From JAAYCB01 sp012744395 (GTDB lineage Bacteria > Planctomycetota > Planctomycetia > Pirellulales > Thermoguttaceae): a stretch of 64,000 bases of DNA. The position numbers were made by a program, and so were the translations under genes. The notes below the pieces were generated by a model, which was not told the origin of the DNA, searched no databases, and saw nothing but the letters and a program-made list of their open reading frames with translations. Location of the stretch: assembly GCA_028703175.1 (NCBI GenBank), contig JAQVNJ010000012.1, forward strand, positions 1 through 64,000. Direction: 5' to 3'. Shown here in pieces: positions 1 through 10,759 of this stretch. Position 1 is the first letter of the stretch; each line of letters starts with the position of its first letter.

Positions 1-110
1 ACGATCGAGACCTGCTGCCGGGTCAGCCGGTTCAAGAGCGAGGACTTGCCGACGTTCCGGCGCCCGAACAGGCCGATGTGCAGCCGCAGGCCTTTCGGCG
101 TGGTTTTCAC
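1..110 (-). CDS. hydF: [FeFe] hydrogenase maturation GTPase HydF, N-terminal part (runs off the left edge)
   Basis: Only the first 36 or so codons are in the window. They begin KTTPKGLRLHIGLFGRRNVG, followed by KSSLLN, which is the HydF start with its G1/Walker A loop (GRRNVGKS). The start is GTG at 108-110, with GGAGG six bases upstream (117-121). HydF is the scaffold on which HydE and HydG assemble the 2Fe subcluster before transfer to the hydrogenase. It lies 185 bp downstream of hydG on the same strand, which strongly supports the call. The C-terminal FeS-cluster domain is outside the window and cannot be checked. Confidence 0.88.
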   Translation of the reverse strand, partial: MKTTPKGLRLHIGLFGRRNVGKSSLLNRLTRQQVSI

Positions 111-295
111 GGGCCGCCTCCGTCGCCGATCGCCGCGGCTTCGCAGGACAGGTCGCGGCTGCCGAGCAGCCCGGATTCTCGGCGGGGCTGATTGATGGCT
201 CTTGAGCTGTTATGCAGGACGGTTCCCCCGATCATCGACGATCTCCGGCGGATTGCTGATGGCGGATTGCTGATGGCGGATGGCTGATGGCTATT
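111..295. repeat. hydG-hydF spacer with short direct repeats
   Basis: This 185-bp spacer has no gene. Near 254-292 it holds repeated copies of GCTGATGGCGGATT and GATGGCTGATGG. Similar GCTGATCGCTGATCGCC and GGTCAGCGGTCAG runs occur in other spacers (14540-14635, 16770-16790, 35685-35700), so this looks like low-complexity intergenic filler. No terminator with a T-run is visible. Confidence 0.5.
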
Positions 296-1720
296 CTAAA
301 AATACAGATCGCGGCTGCCGGTCTCGCGGATGCGGCGGAGCCGGTCGACCAACTCCTGCTTGCGGGCGCCTTCGGGAAATCGGGCCAGCTCCTCTTCGAT
401 CCGTTTCGCGCCGGCCTTGCGTGTCTCTTCCGACCCGTAGTCGCAGAGGTACTCCTGAAGGGTGGCCAGCGCGTTGGGCGTGCAGAGATTCTGGATGAAG
501 CCGGGGATCGCGAACTCCATGAAATGTTCGCCCGTCCGGCCCGCCCGGTAGCAGGCGGTGCAGAAACTCGGCACGTAGCCGTCGCGGATCAACTCGCCGA
601 TCACCACGTCGAGAGACCGGAGGTCGCCAAGCTGGAACTGCTCGCGATCGAACTGCTGATCCTTCTGGACGTCGCTGTAGCCGCCCAATTCGATCCGGCT
701 GCCGGCGTCGATCTGGGAGACGCCGAAGGCCATCAGCTCGCGGCGGATCTCGGGATTCTCCCGGGCGGTGAGGATCAGGCCGGTGTAGGGGACCGAGAGG
801 CGAAGCACGGCCACGACGCGCTTCAATTGCTCGTCGCTGACAGCGTAGTCGCTCTTGATATCGACACCCAGGGCTGGGCAGAGGCGGGGGAAGCTGATCG
901 TGTGCGGACCGACGCCGAGGTGCTTTTGCAGGTGCCGGCTGTGGGCCACCAACCCCAGGACCTCAAACCGCCAGTCGTAGAGCCCGAACAGTGCTCCGAT
1001 GCCCACGTCGTCGCACCCCGCCTCAATCGCCCGGGCCGGCGAGTCCAGCCGCCAGAGATAGTCCCCCTTGGAGGTCTCGCGGGGATGCATCGCGGCGTAG
1101 GTCCCGCGGTGATACGTCTCCTGGAACACCTGGTAGGTGCCGATCCCGGCCGCCTTGACCACCCGGAAGCCGGCCTGGTCGAGCGGCGCGGCATTGATGT
1201 TGACGCGGCGGATTTCACCTCGCTCGACGCGCACCGCATAAACCCGCTCGACGCAGTTGGCGATGAACTCGGGGGAATACGCCGGGTGCTCCCCGAACAC
1301 AAGGATCAGCCGCTTGTGACCGTGGCGGAGGAGCGACTCCACCTGGGCGGTCAGTTCGTCCGGCCCGAGGGTATGACGGACAACCTCTTGGTTCGAAATG
1401 CGGAATGCGCAGTACAGGCAGTCGTTGCGGCAATGGCTGCCCACGTAGAGCGGCGCGAAGAGCACGATACGGTTGCCGTAAACGTCGCGTTTCAACTGCC
1501 GGGCGGCAGCGTAGATTTCGGCCACCAGGTCCGGATCATCCGCGCGGAGGAGCACGGCCGTTTCATCCGGTTCCAACGGCGCCTTCGCCAGGCTCTTGGC
1601 AATGATGTCGCGAACGGCGCCAGGATCGCTCTTGCGTCCGAGGTATTCGGCAAAACGCTCTTCCTCGATAAAGCAAAATCCGCTGGCACTGAGCGTTCTT
1701 CGGTCGATAGCCGTCGTCAT
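296..1720 (-). CDS. hydG: [FeFe] hydrogenase H-cluster radical SAM maturase HydG (tyrosine lyase)
   Basis: HydG cleaves tyrosine with SAM to give p-cresol and the CO and CN ligands of the H-cluster. The radical-SAM motif CRNDCLYC (CX3CX2C) lies near residue 95. The C-terminal motif CTAC followed 22 residues later by Cys (CX2CX22C) binds the auxiliary cluster and separates HydG from ThiH. From the ATG at 1720 (MTTAIDRRTL) the protein is 474 residues, the usual HydG size. The reading frame stays open for 25 more codons upstream, but they look non-coding. hydF follows on the same strand, so this is a maturation operon; hydE and the hydrogenase are not in the window. Anaerobic metabolism is implied. 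Confidence 0.95.
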   Translation of the reverse strand: MTTAIDRRTLSASGFCFIEEERFAEYLGRKSDPGAVRDIIAKSLAKAPLEPDETAVLLRADDPDLVAEIYAAARQLKRDVYGNRIVLFAPLYVGSHCRNDCLYCAFRISNQEVVRHTLGPDELTAQVESLLRHGHKRLILVFGEHPAYSPEFIANCVERVYAVRVERGEIRRVNINAAPLDQAGFRVVKAAGIGTYQVFQETYHRGTYAAMHPRETSKGDYLWRLDSPARAIEAGCDDVGIGALFGLYDWRFEVLGLVAHSRHLQKHLGVGPHTISFPRLCPALGVDIKSDYAVSDEQLKRVVAVLRLSVPYTGLILTARENPEIRRELMAFGVSQIDAGSRIELGGYSDVQKDQQFDREQFQLGDLRSLDVVIGELIRDGYVPSFCTACYRAGRTGEHFMEFAIPGFIQNLCTPNALATLQEYLCDYGSEETRKAGAKRIEEELARFPEGARKQELVDRLRRIRETGSRDLYF

Positions 1721-2355
1721 GAAAACACGCCTTTGGCAAGGACGGACTTCCTCGGGGAAGCGGCAAGAGGAGGCTCCCGCCGTTGCGTTAGCCAATACAA
1801 GGGGGGGCAGCCCCCGGGGAAGTGCCGTGAGGCTGTGGCTAGGACTGCTCCCCGCAATGATTCTACCAGCCGGGTGGAGAGCCGCCCGGCTGGTTTCGAA
1901 TCAACTCGAGGTGGCATCCCCCCTATTCCGGCCCCACAGCCCACCACCGGCAGCGCTGTTGCGACACCGCCGAGGGCCGCTGGCAGCGAAAAGACGCGCG
2001 TTGCGCTGAGGGATGGGGGGAGAGAACGCCGCCACGCCCGCTCCACTTCGCTCCATGCAATATGGCGTCTTTTGCAAAAAGACTCAATCGCCCCCCCTAG
2101 TGTTACTAGAAACCCTCTTTCGCAGTGCACTTGCCTTCTCAATCTGGGCTCATCCAGCTGCAACTCCGAAGTCCACAATACTTTGCTGTTCCGGAGTGCG
2201 GCGACTTGCCGCCCGACTCCAGAGGGAGGCTCCGCACCCAAGGCCGGAAGAGCCTCAAGCGTGTCAGTCGCTCCTGCGTCGGCAGCGCGGGAAGCCCGCC
2301 TGCCAAGCCGCTCTCGGGGGATGTCCAGGGGTGGCTGGTTTATGCAGCACGGCCA

Positions 2356-2390
2356 CGCTCGGGTGGCTGCAATTTGCAGCCACCCGAGCG
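2356..2390. repeat. 17-bp-stem palindrome
   Basis: CTCGGGTGGCTGCAA and its exact reverse complement TTGCAGCCACCCGAG are separated by a single T, and the flanks extend pairing by GC on the left and GC on the right. No T-run follows on either strand, so it is not a standard intrinsic terminator. A near-perfect cruciform of this kind suggests a protein-binding site or a REP-like element. Confidence 0.7.
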
Positions 2391-2582
2391 CGCGGCGATC
2401 GCCCAACGGGGCAGACCGGCGCTGTTGAAGACGCAGGGGGAACCGCCCCGGTTTTGCCGGTCTCCATCGCTTCAAAACGACAGGAACAAGCCTGTTTGCA
2501 GCAGGAAAGGACCGTTTCCCGCGAGGCGCGAACCGCCAGCCGACTGCCGGAAACGGCCGCCGGCATCTTGAAATACCTGAAT

Positions 2583-2597
2583 TGGCACGGCACTTGC
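2583..2597 (+). promoter_or_regulatory. Sigma-54 (RpoN) -24/-12 promoter
   Basis: TGGCACGGCACTTGC matches the RpoN consensus TGGCACG-N4-TTGC exactly, with correct -24/-12 spacing. Transcription would start near 2609, heading right toward the sigma-54 activator gene at 3044. A 430-base leader would be long, so the promoter may instead serve a short RNA covering 2609-2760. Confidence 0.75.
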
Positions 2598-2625
2598 GGT
2601 TGGTCAGGCTGCAACGGACCGGAAA

Positions 2626-2742
2626 CAGGATGGGACCCGATTGATCCGGAGGTTGCCGGTTTTGGGTTTCTGGGCTTTGTGAAGGAGCCTGGAGACGAGG
2701 ACTGGTAGCCGGCTTTCGATCGTGGGGCAGGGTCCCATCCTG
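2626..2742. repeat. 13-bp perfect inverted repeat, arms 92 bp apart
   Basis: CAGGATGGGACCC at 2626-2638 and its exact reverse complement GGGTCCCATCCTG at 2730-2742 would close a transcript starting at the sigma-54 promoter into one large stem-loop. The element could equally be the ends of a MITE-like insertion. Confidence 0.6.
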
Positions 2743-3043
2743 ATTCTATCATTCAGCAGTTTTTGGGAACGCTCATAGCTCTCGATGGGCGGACAGGTGG
2801 TGGATCGCCGATCGTGCAGAGACCGCCAGAGGAAAACCAGATTCCCCGGTTGACTGCCATTATCCCCTGCGCGGCATGATTCATTTGTGCGTCGCCATCA
2901 CGTCATGGAACCGGGGCGCTGTTGACGAACGCTTGGTCAGCCGCGGCCAAGCGTTCCCTGTTTTGGCCGACTGGTCAGGCCGCCCGCCATCCGCTACGCT
3001 GCAATTGTTGGCAGTTGCCTGCAATTAGCTGGTTTGGGCGGAA

Positions 3044-5086
<2,043 letters not shown>

Positions 5087-5346
5087 CATGCCGCGATCGG
5101 CGAGTCCACCAGCGCGTCGTTCTTCCGGCTTCGCCCCCGCGCGCAAATCGTCGGCCCCCGGTCTGCGTCGCAAGTCGCTTCTCTCGCGGAACTTGCGGAT
5201 TGTGCCGGGCGATCCCCGCGACCGCCTCCAAGACGCGCCTGTTCCCCGCCGCGGCAGACCCGAATAATTCCGCAGGCGGCCGGCACAGAGCAGTCTCTCG
5301 AGCGCTCGATGAGGCGCACGAAAAAACACGCGAGGTGGTGATCGAT

Positions 5347-6474
5347 ATGTACGAAAACAGGATTCGCCCGCTCTCAAGACGCGCAGCGCTTGCTGCCGCG
5401 TTGTGTTCCGCCCTGCTCGCGGATGGGCGACCGCTGCTGGCCGCCGAGGCAAGCCGAATTCCGGGAGACAATCCCGCCCGAGACCGCTCGGCAGCGACTT
5501 TGCAGGGGCTCCAGCAGGCCACCTTCGGCGCCGGCTGCTTCTGGTGCACGGAAGCGGTCTTCCAGCGGGCAAAAGGGGTGCGATCGGCCGTCTCGGGCTA
5601 CAGCGGCGGCAACGTCAAAAACCCGACCTACCAGCAAGTCAGCACCGGGACGACGGGCCATGCCGAAGTCGTTCAACTCCGTTTCGATCCAGCGGTGGTT
5701 TCCTACAAGGACCTCCTGGAAATCTTCTGGAAAACCCACGATCCGACCACGCTCAACCGGCAGGGGCCCGACGTCGGCACACAGTATCGTTCGGTGATCT
5801 TCTACCACAACCCGGAGCAGAAGCGGTTGGCCGAGCACTACAAGCAGCGGTTGAACGAGTCGAAGCTGTTCGGCGCTCCGCTGGTCACGGAGATCAGCCC
5901 GATCGGCGAATTCTATCCGGCCGAACCCTACCACCAGGAGTACTACGATCGGAACCGCCGCGAGCGCTACTGCCGGCTGGTGATCCGGCCGAAGCTGGAG
6001 AAATTCAAGCAGCTGTTCGAGGACAGGCGGAAGACGGAGCGGGAGATGCAGACGGAGAAGGCGGCCGAGGCGGAGCAGCTCCAGAAGACCAGGAAGACCG
6101 ACGCCCAGTGGCAGGCACAATTGACCCCCGAGCAGTTCACCGTCACCCGGAGGAAGGGCACCGAGCCGGCGTTCACCGGCAAGTACTGGAATCACAAGGA
6201 AGTCGGGGTCTACAACTGCGTCTGCTGCGGGCAGGCGCTGTTCAACTCGGCGGCGAAATTCCAGTCGGGAACCGGCTGGCCGAGTTTCGCCGCCCCCGTC
6301 GCGGCCGGGCATATCGAAGAGGCGATCGACCGCAGCAACTTCATGCTGCGGATGGAGGTCACGTGCTCGCGGTGCGGCGCCCACCTGGGGCATGTCTTCA
6401 ACGACGGGCCGCCCCCGACCGGCCTCCGCTACTGCATCAATTCGGCCGCCCTTCAGTTCGACGCCGCAAGGTAA
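5347..6474 (+). CDS. msrAB: Bifunctional peptide methionine sulfoxide reductase MsrA-MsrB, exported
   Basis: This 375-residue fusion repairs both S- and R-methionine sulfoxide in proteins. The MsrA domain is N-terminal, with GCFWC near residue 63 (catalytic Cys64). The MsrB domain is C-terminal, with zinc pairs CVCC and CSRC and catalytic Cys363 in RYCINSAAL. The N-terminus has a twin-arginine-like signal (LSRRAALAAAL), so it probably acts outside the cytoplasm. The ATG at 5347 is chosen because GAGGTGG lies 7 bases upstream; the frame is open for 49 further codons upstream without coding character. It follows the sigma-54 activator after 260 bp of empty sequence. Confidence 0.94.
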   Translation: MYENRIRPLSRRAALAAALCSALLADGRPLLAAEASRIPGDNPARDRSAATLQGLQQATFGAGCFWCTEAVFQRAKGVRSAVSGYSGGNVKNPTYQQVSTGTTGHAEVVQLRFDPAVVSYKDLLEIFWKTHDPTTLNRQGPDVGTQYRSVIFYHNPEQKRLAEHYKQRLNESKLFGAPLVTEISPIGEFYPAEPYHQEYYDRNRRERYCRLVIRPKLEKFKQLFEDRRKTEREMQTEKAAEAEQLQKTRKTDAQWQAQLTPEQFTVTRRKGTEPAFTGKYWNHKEVGVYNCVCCGQALFNSAAKFQSGTGWPSFAAPVAAGHIEEAIDRSNFMLRMEVTCSRCGAHLGHVFNDGPPPTGLRYCINSAALQFDAAR

Positions 6475-6647
6475 CGCCCCCCCAGCGAGCGCGGCGCGGG
6501 CGGGGCAATCGTTTCGGCAACCGGCCGGCGGCCGATCCGCGGCTTTGTTGACGGGCGCCGCGCGAACCGCGATAATCGGCCTTGATCCGGCGAGCCTTGC
6601 CCGGCGCCGGCCTGATGCGTTCTGTCCGATTGCCAGGAGCCAACGTG

Positions 6648-7922
6648 ATGAGCAGCCAGTCTGATCGCAGGGGATTCATGATGAGTGGGGCGGCGACCGC
6701 GGCCGCGTGGGCCGCCGCGGGGCGGCCGGGATTCGCCGCGCAACCCTCCTCGGCCACGGCTCAGCCGATGGACCGTGTCCGTGTCGGACTGGTGGGCGTC
6801 GGCAGCCGCGGAACCTGGCTGCTGAGCCTGTTGCTGGGCATTGAAGGCGTCGAGGTCCGCGCCGTCTGCGACATCATCCCGGAGCGGGTTGCCAAGGCCC
6901 AAGAGAAGGTCGCGGCGGCCGGCCAGGCGAAACCCCAGGGATACGCCCGCGGCGAGACGGACTTCCAGCGCCTCTGCGAAACCGAGGAGTTGGACCTGGT
7001 GGTCAACGCCACGCGGCCCTGGAAGTGGCATGTGCCGATCTGCGTGGCGGCGATGCAGGCCGGCAAGCACGCCGCCACGGAAGTCCCCGCCGCGGAGACA
7101 ATCGAGGGTTGCTGGCAGTTGGTCGAGACCGCCGAGAAGACGCGAAAATACTGCGTGATGCTGGAGAACTGCTGCTACTTCCGCGAGGTGATGCTGGTTC
7201 ACAACATCCTCCGCCAAGGGCTGTTCGGCGAGCTTCGCCATTGCGAGGCGGGCTACCAGCACTACGTCGGCCGGCCGCGCCCGGCCACGACGCAACGCCC
7301 ACCGGAAGACAAGGTCCGCACCGCCAACAGCTATCCGACGCACCCGATCGGCCCGGTCGCCCAATGGATGGACATCAACCGCGGCAACCGCTTCGACTAT
7401 CTCGTGTCGATGAGCGCCGACGGCACGGGGGGCAACCGCCGCGCCGACATCAACACGAGCCTGATCCGCACCGCCCGCGGCCAGACGATCACCTTGTACT
7501 ACGACACGAAATTGCCGCGGCCCTACGATCTGATCTACCGCGTTCAGGGCACCCGGGGTATTGCGATGGCCACGGCGGACAGAATCTACATCGAGGGGCG
7601 CAGCCCCAAGCCGAATACCTGGGAGCCGATGGAAACCTACTACAAGGAATTCGAGCATCCGCTCTGGAAGGAGCTCGGAGAGAGGGCCCGAAGCGGCGGC
7701 GGGCATGGTGGCGGCGACTGGCTGGTGGTCCACCGCCTGATCCAGGCGCTGCGGACCGGCGCGGCCCCGGACATGGACGTCTACGACGCCGCCGCGTGGA
7801 GCTGCATCACCGAGTTGAGCGAACAATCGGTGGCCGGCAGGAGCCGCGCGATGGACTTCCCCGATTTCACCCGCGGGCGATGGGAGACAACGCCGCCGCT
7901 GGGCATTCTCGGCGGCGAATAG
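6648..7922 (+). CDS. Gfo/Idh/MocA-family oxidoreductase, GH109-like, Tat-exported
   Basis: This 424-residue protein has a Tat-type leader (DRRGFMMSGAATAAAW), then a Rossmann NAD(P) fold (RVGLVGVGSRGT). The segments TEVPAAETIEGCWQLVETAEK, then MLENCCYFREVMLVHN, and RQGLFGELRHCEAGYQH resemble the GH109 branch, which cleaves alpha-N-acetylgalactosamine by an NAD-dependent mechanism. The family also contains many sugar dehydrogenases, so the substrate is not certain. Start 6648 has AGGAG 8 bases upstream; an in-frame codon at 6582 is rejected because it would bury the Tat motif. Such paralogues are numerous in planctomycetes. Confidence 0.82.
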   Translation: MSSQSDRRGFMMSGAATAAAWAAAGRPGFAAQPSSATAQPMDRVRVGLVGVGSRGTWLLSLLLGIEGVEVRAVCDIIPERVAKAQEKVAAAGQAKPQGYARGETDFQRLCETEELDLVVNATRPWKWHVPICVAAMQAGKHAATEVPAAETIEGCWQLVETAEKTRKYCVMLENCCYFREVMLVHNILRQGLFGELRHCEAGYQHYVGRPRPATTQRPPEDKVRTANSYPTHPIGPVAQWMDINRGNRFDYLVSMSADGTGGNRRADINTSLIRTARGQTITLYYDTKLPRPYDLIYRVQGTRGIAMATADRIYIEGRSPKPNTWEPMETYYKEFEHPLWKELGERARSGGGHGGGDWLVVHRLIQALRTGAAPDMDVYDAAAWSCITELSEQSVAGRSRAMDFPDFTRGRWETTPPLGILGGE

Positions 7923-8223
7923 CGATCCGCGCGCCGGTACGCGTCGAGTGCCGGCGCGCCCCCCGCGTTGCGGTCGGGCCCGCGTTTCCTCCGATGGTCC
8001 GCGTCGCGGCGGCGTCCTCGGCCAACAAATCGGCCGCTCTGGACGACCCGACGCGTCGGAAGCGCGGTGCCCGGTTTTGGAGCTCTCGGCCAGATCGAGT
8101 ATAATGGGGGGGCCTCGCGAGACCGGCGGGCTCCTCCAGTCCGCGGGCCAACGGCCGCGGCGCGGAAGGTCTTTCAGCAGACGGTCGTGCTCGCGCTGGG
8201 GATCAACCGATGAACGTGCGGGA
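7923..8223. other. Spacer without recognised features
   Basis: This 301-bp gap lies between the GH109-like gene and the kinase-nicotinamidase fusion. The kinase frame stays open through it, but the translation is Arg/Pro/Ser-rich with no homology-like motif. No clear promoter or terminator was seen. Confidence 0.4.
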
Positions 8224-9789
8224 ATGGGTATGTCTGACGATCCGTATCTGCGATTGTCCGGCGCCGGCCGGTGTGAAGTCTTCTCGCGGATTGGCGAAGG
8301 GGGAATGGGCGCGGTCTACCGTGGCCGCCACCGCGACCTGGACCTCGACGTGGCGGTCAAGTTCCTGCACGGGCATCTCGCCGAGAAGTCCGGCGTCGCC
8401 GAGCGATTTCTCCGCGAAGCGCGGCTGGCGGCGCGTCTCCAGTCGCCGGGCGTCGTCCGCGTCTTCGACTGCGGGCAGAGCGGCGGGCACCTCTATATCG
8501 TCATGGAATTCGTCGACGGGCAGACGCTCGAAGCCCATCTCCGCGAGCGCTGCATGATGCCTGTCGGCCGGGCCGTGCAGATCGCCGAGTCGGTCGCCCA
8601 GACGTTGGGCGAAGCTCTCGACCAACTCGGCTTGATCCACCGCGACATCAAGCCGGCGAACATCTTGCTCACCCGCAGCGGCCAGGTCAAACTCGCCGAC
8701 CTGGGGCTGGCGAAGGTCGTCGCCCAGGAATGCACGGCCGCTTACACCGCGGCCGGAACCGCCCTCGGCACGCCCGGCTACATGTCGCCCGAACAGTTCG
8801 CCGACGCCGGTCATGTCGACCACCGCGCCGACATCTTCTCGCTCGGTTCGACTCTCTACCAGATGCTCGCCGGACAGCGTCCGTTTCGCGGCGATTCCTT
8901 CTTCCAGGTGCTCAAACAGGTGGAGGAGGCCGAGCCCGAGCCGCTCCCCGCCCACGTCCCCCCGGAAATCCAGGCGGTTGTCGCGCGGATGATGGCCAAG
9001 CGGGCCGAGGATCGTTTCCCGACCTATGCCGAACTGGTCGATGCCTTGCGGCAGGGCCAGCAATCGCTCGGCGATACCGAGCAGCACGTGACGGGCATGA
9101 TCGCCTCCGCCACCGCCCCGACGACGGTCTCCGGTCCCTTGGGCCCGGCCGCCATCCCGCGGTTGAAGTCAATCCGTCCGGCCGTGCCGACGGAGAACCG
9201 CGTGCTCCTGGTCGTCGATGTCCAAAACGATTTCTGCCCCAGCGGCGCGCTGGCCGTTGCCGGCGGCGACGAGGTCGTGCCGGTGGTCAACAGGCTCTCG
9301 CGGCGCTTCGCCCACGTGGTCCTCATCCAGGACTGGCATTGCGAGGACCACCTCTCGTTTGCCTCCTCGCACCCGGGCAAAAAGACGTATGATCAAGTGG
9401 TTTTGCCCTATGGCAAGCAGATCCTCTGGCCCGACCACTGCATCGCCGGGACGCCCGGGGCCGACTTCCACCCGGAACTCGAACTGGCGCACTGCGAACT
9501 GCTGCTCCGCAAGGGATACCACCGGGAGATCGACTCGTACTCGGCCTTTTTCGAGAACGACCGGCAGACGCCGACCGGGCTGGCGGGCTACCTCCGCGAA
9601 CGCGGGCTGATGCGGCTGTTCCTGGTCGGCCTGGCGACCGACTTCTGCGTCGCCTACTCCGCGCTCGACGCGCGGCGACTGGGCTTCGAGGTGACCGTGA
9701 TCGAGGCCGGCTGCCGCGGAATCGACGTCGACGGCTCGCTGGCGGCGGCGTGGAAGCAGATGGAGGAAGCGGGCGTGATCCGGGCCTGA
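8224..9789 (+). CDS. Serine/threonine protein kinase fused to nicotinamidase (PncA)
   Basis: This is one uninterrupted 521-residue frame with two complete enzymes. Residues 15-290 are a PknB-type kinase: P-loop IGEGGMGAVY, Lys46, HRDIKPANILL (Asp141), DLG at 159-161 and GTPGYMSPEQ. Residues 326-521 are a nicotinamidase: VVDVQNDF (Asp332), DWH with a following His (370-376), WPDHC (His405), Lys430 in RKGYHREIDSYSAFF and Cys475 in GLATDFCV. The catalytic triad and the metal ligands are all present. There is no transmembrane segment or PASTA domain. The linker (about 290-325) is Ala/Thr/Pro-rich. An internal GTG at 9184 could release free PncA but has no clear ribosome site. ATG 8230 is an alternative start. 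The N-terminal 92 codons of the open frame are not counted. Confidence 0.92.
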   Translation: MGMSDDPYLRLSGAGRCEVFSRIGEGGMGAVYRGRHRDLDLDVAVKFLHGHLAEKSGVAERFLREARLAARLQSPGVVRVFDCGQSGGHLYIVMEFVDGQTLEAHLRERCMMPVGRAVQIAESVAQTLGEALDQLGLIHRDIKPANILLTRSGQVKLADLGLAKVVAQECTAAYTAAGTALGTPGYMSPEQFADAGHVDHRADIFSLGSTLYQMLAGQRPFRGDSFFQVLKQVEEAEPEPLPAHVPPEIQAVVARMMAKRAEDRFPTYAELVDALRQGQQSLGDTEQHVTGMIASATAPTTVSGPLGPAAIPRLKSIRPAVPTENRVLLVVDVQNDFCPSGALAVAGGDEVVPVVNRLSRRFAHVVLIQDWHCEDHLSFASSHPGKKTYDQVVLPYGKQILWPDHCIAGTPGADFHPELELAHCELLLRKGYHREIDSYSAFFENDRQTPTGLAGYLRERGLMRLFLVGLATDFCVAYSALDARRLGFEVTVIEAGCRGIDVDGSLAAAWKQMEEAGVIRA

Positions 9790-9796
9790 CCGCCGC

Positions 9797-10759
9797 TCAC
9801 TCCCGCGCCGCGTTCGCCGGCCCGGCCAGTGCCGCGGCAAGCTGCACCGCGCCGAGGACCGGCTCCGCGACAAGCCGGAGGGGGGTCGCTTCCAGCCGGC
9901 ACGACGCCAACTGTTCCGCCACGCGCTGGCGCAGAGGTTCGCTGCCCAGGAGGACCCCACCGGCCAGGGCGAGTGGGAACGGCCCCCCGGCAAGGTCCAG
10001 CTTGGCGGCCACTGCCCAGACCATCCGAGCGAGTTCTTCCGCAGCGGTGTTGAAGATCTCCTGGGCCACCGGGTCGCCGGCCTCGGCGGCCTCCGACACG
10101 GCCGACGAGAGCGCTGCCAGCCGGGCCCGGTCACCGGCAATCGCATATACGGCCGGAATCAGCGCCTCGGCCCGCGGAACATTCAGCCTGCCCAGCAGCG
10201 CGTCGAGGAGTCGCGTTTGGGGGCCTCGCCCGTCGGCCGCCTTGGCCGCCGCGCGAAGCCCGGCGATCGCCATCGCGTACCCGCTCCCCTCGTCGCCCAT
10301 CAAGAACCCCCAACCGCCGGAACGCGCCGCGCGGCCGGCCGGATGGCGGCCGAAAGCGAACGAACCGGTCCCCGAGATCAGCGCGATTCCCCATCCGGCG
10401 GGAGTCCCCGCGGCCAGCAGGGGGAGAGCGTCGTGGACCACCTCGAAACGAACCGCCAGGTGGCGGCCTTCCGCCCAGCCGACCAGCGCGCGGCGGTTCT
10501 CCTGGCGGTCGGACCCGGCCAGGGCGAGCACCGCCGCGGCCACGGTGCGGGGCGGACTTCCCCGGTCCTCGAATGCCGCCTGGACCGCGCGGTCCAGGTT
10601 GGCAAACGCGGCCGGAAAACCGATGGCCTGCGGATTGGCCGGACCGGCCGAGCCCCGCCCGACGATTTCCAGCGGTCCCAAGGGCGCGAACCGCGCAAGC
10701 CACGCCACGGTCTTCGTCCCCCCACCATCGATGCCCAGAAGAAGCGATTCACCCGTCAT
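9797..10759 (-). CDS. BadF/BadG-type amino-sugar kinase (MurNAc/GlcNAc kinase-like)
   Basis: This 320-residue ASKHA-fold kinase carries the phosphate-1 loop GIDGGGTKT, the GTGSFAFGR loop, and GGWGFLMGDEGSGYAM, typical of N-acetylglucosamine kinases and MurK. Its start overlaps the murQ end by 11 bp, so the two are translationally coupled. The pairing suggests it phosphorylates MurNAc (and perhaps GlcNAc) to feed the etherase during peptidoglycan recycling. That specificity is inferred from context; the sequence alone supports only an amino-sugar kinase. Confidence 0.85.
   Translation of the reverse strand: MTGESLLLGIDGGGTKTVAWLARFAPLGPLEIVGRGSAGPANPQAIGFPAAFANLDRAVQAAFEDRGSPPRTVAAAVLALAGSDRQENRRALVGWAEGRHLAVRFEVVHDALPLLAAGTPAGWGIALISGTGSFAFGRHPAGRAARSGGWGFLMGDEGSGYAMAIAGLRAAAKAADGRGPQTRLLDALLGRLNVPRAEALIPAVYAIAGDRARLAALSSAVSEAAEAGDPVAQEIFNTAAEELARMVWAVAAKLDLAGGPFPLALAGGVLLGSEPLRQRVAEQLASCRLEATPLRLVAEPVLGAVQLAAALAGPANAARE

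Larger units (their letters stand above)
1721..3043. other. 1.3-kb non-coding region with sigma-54 promoter and hairpins
   Basis: No ORF here has coding character. The open frames on both strands are low-complexity Arg/Pro/Ser products of GC skew. The stretch holds a hairpin GTCTTTTGCAAAAAGAC (2067-2083), a 17-bp palindromic stem (2356-2390), a near-consensus sigma-54 promoter (2583-2597) and a widely spaced 13-bp inverted repeat (2626-2742). The last two could define a small RNA; the rest is unexplained. Confidence 0.6.

Noticed and set aside
287..2428. A 713-codon plus-strand ORF
   Set aside because: It is antisense to hydG, whose motifs are intact, and the remainder is low-complexity intergenic translation.
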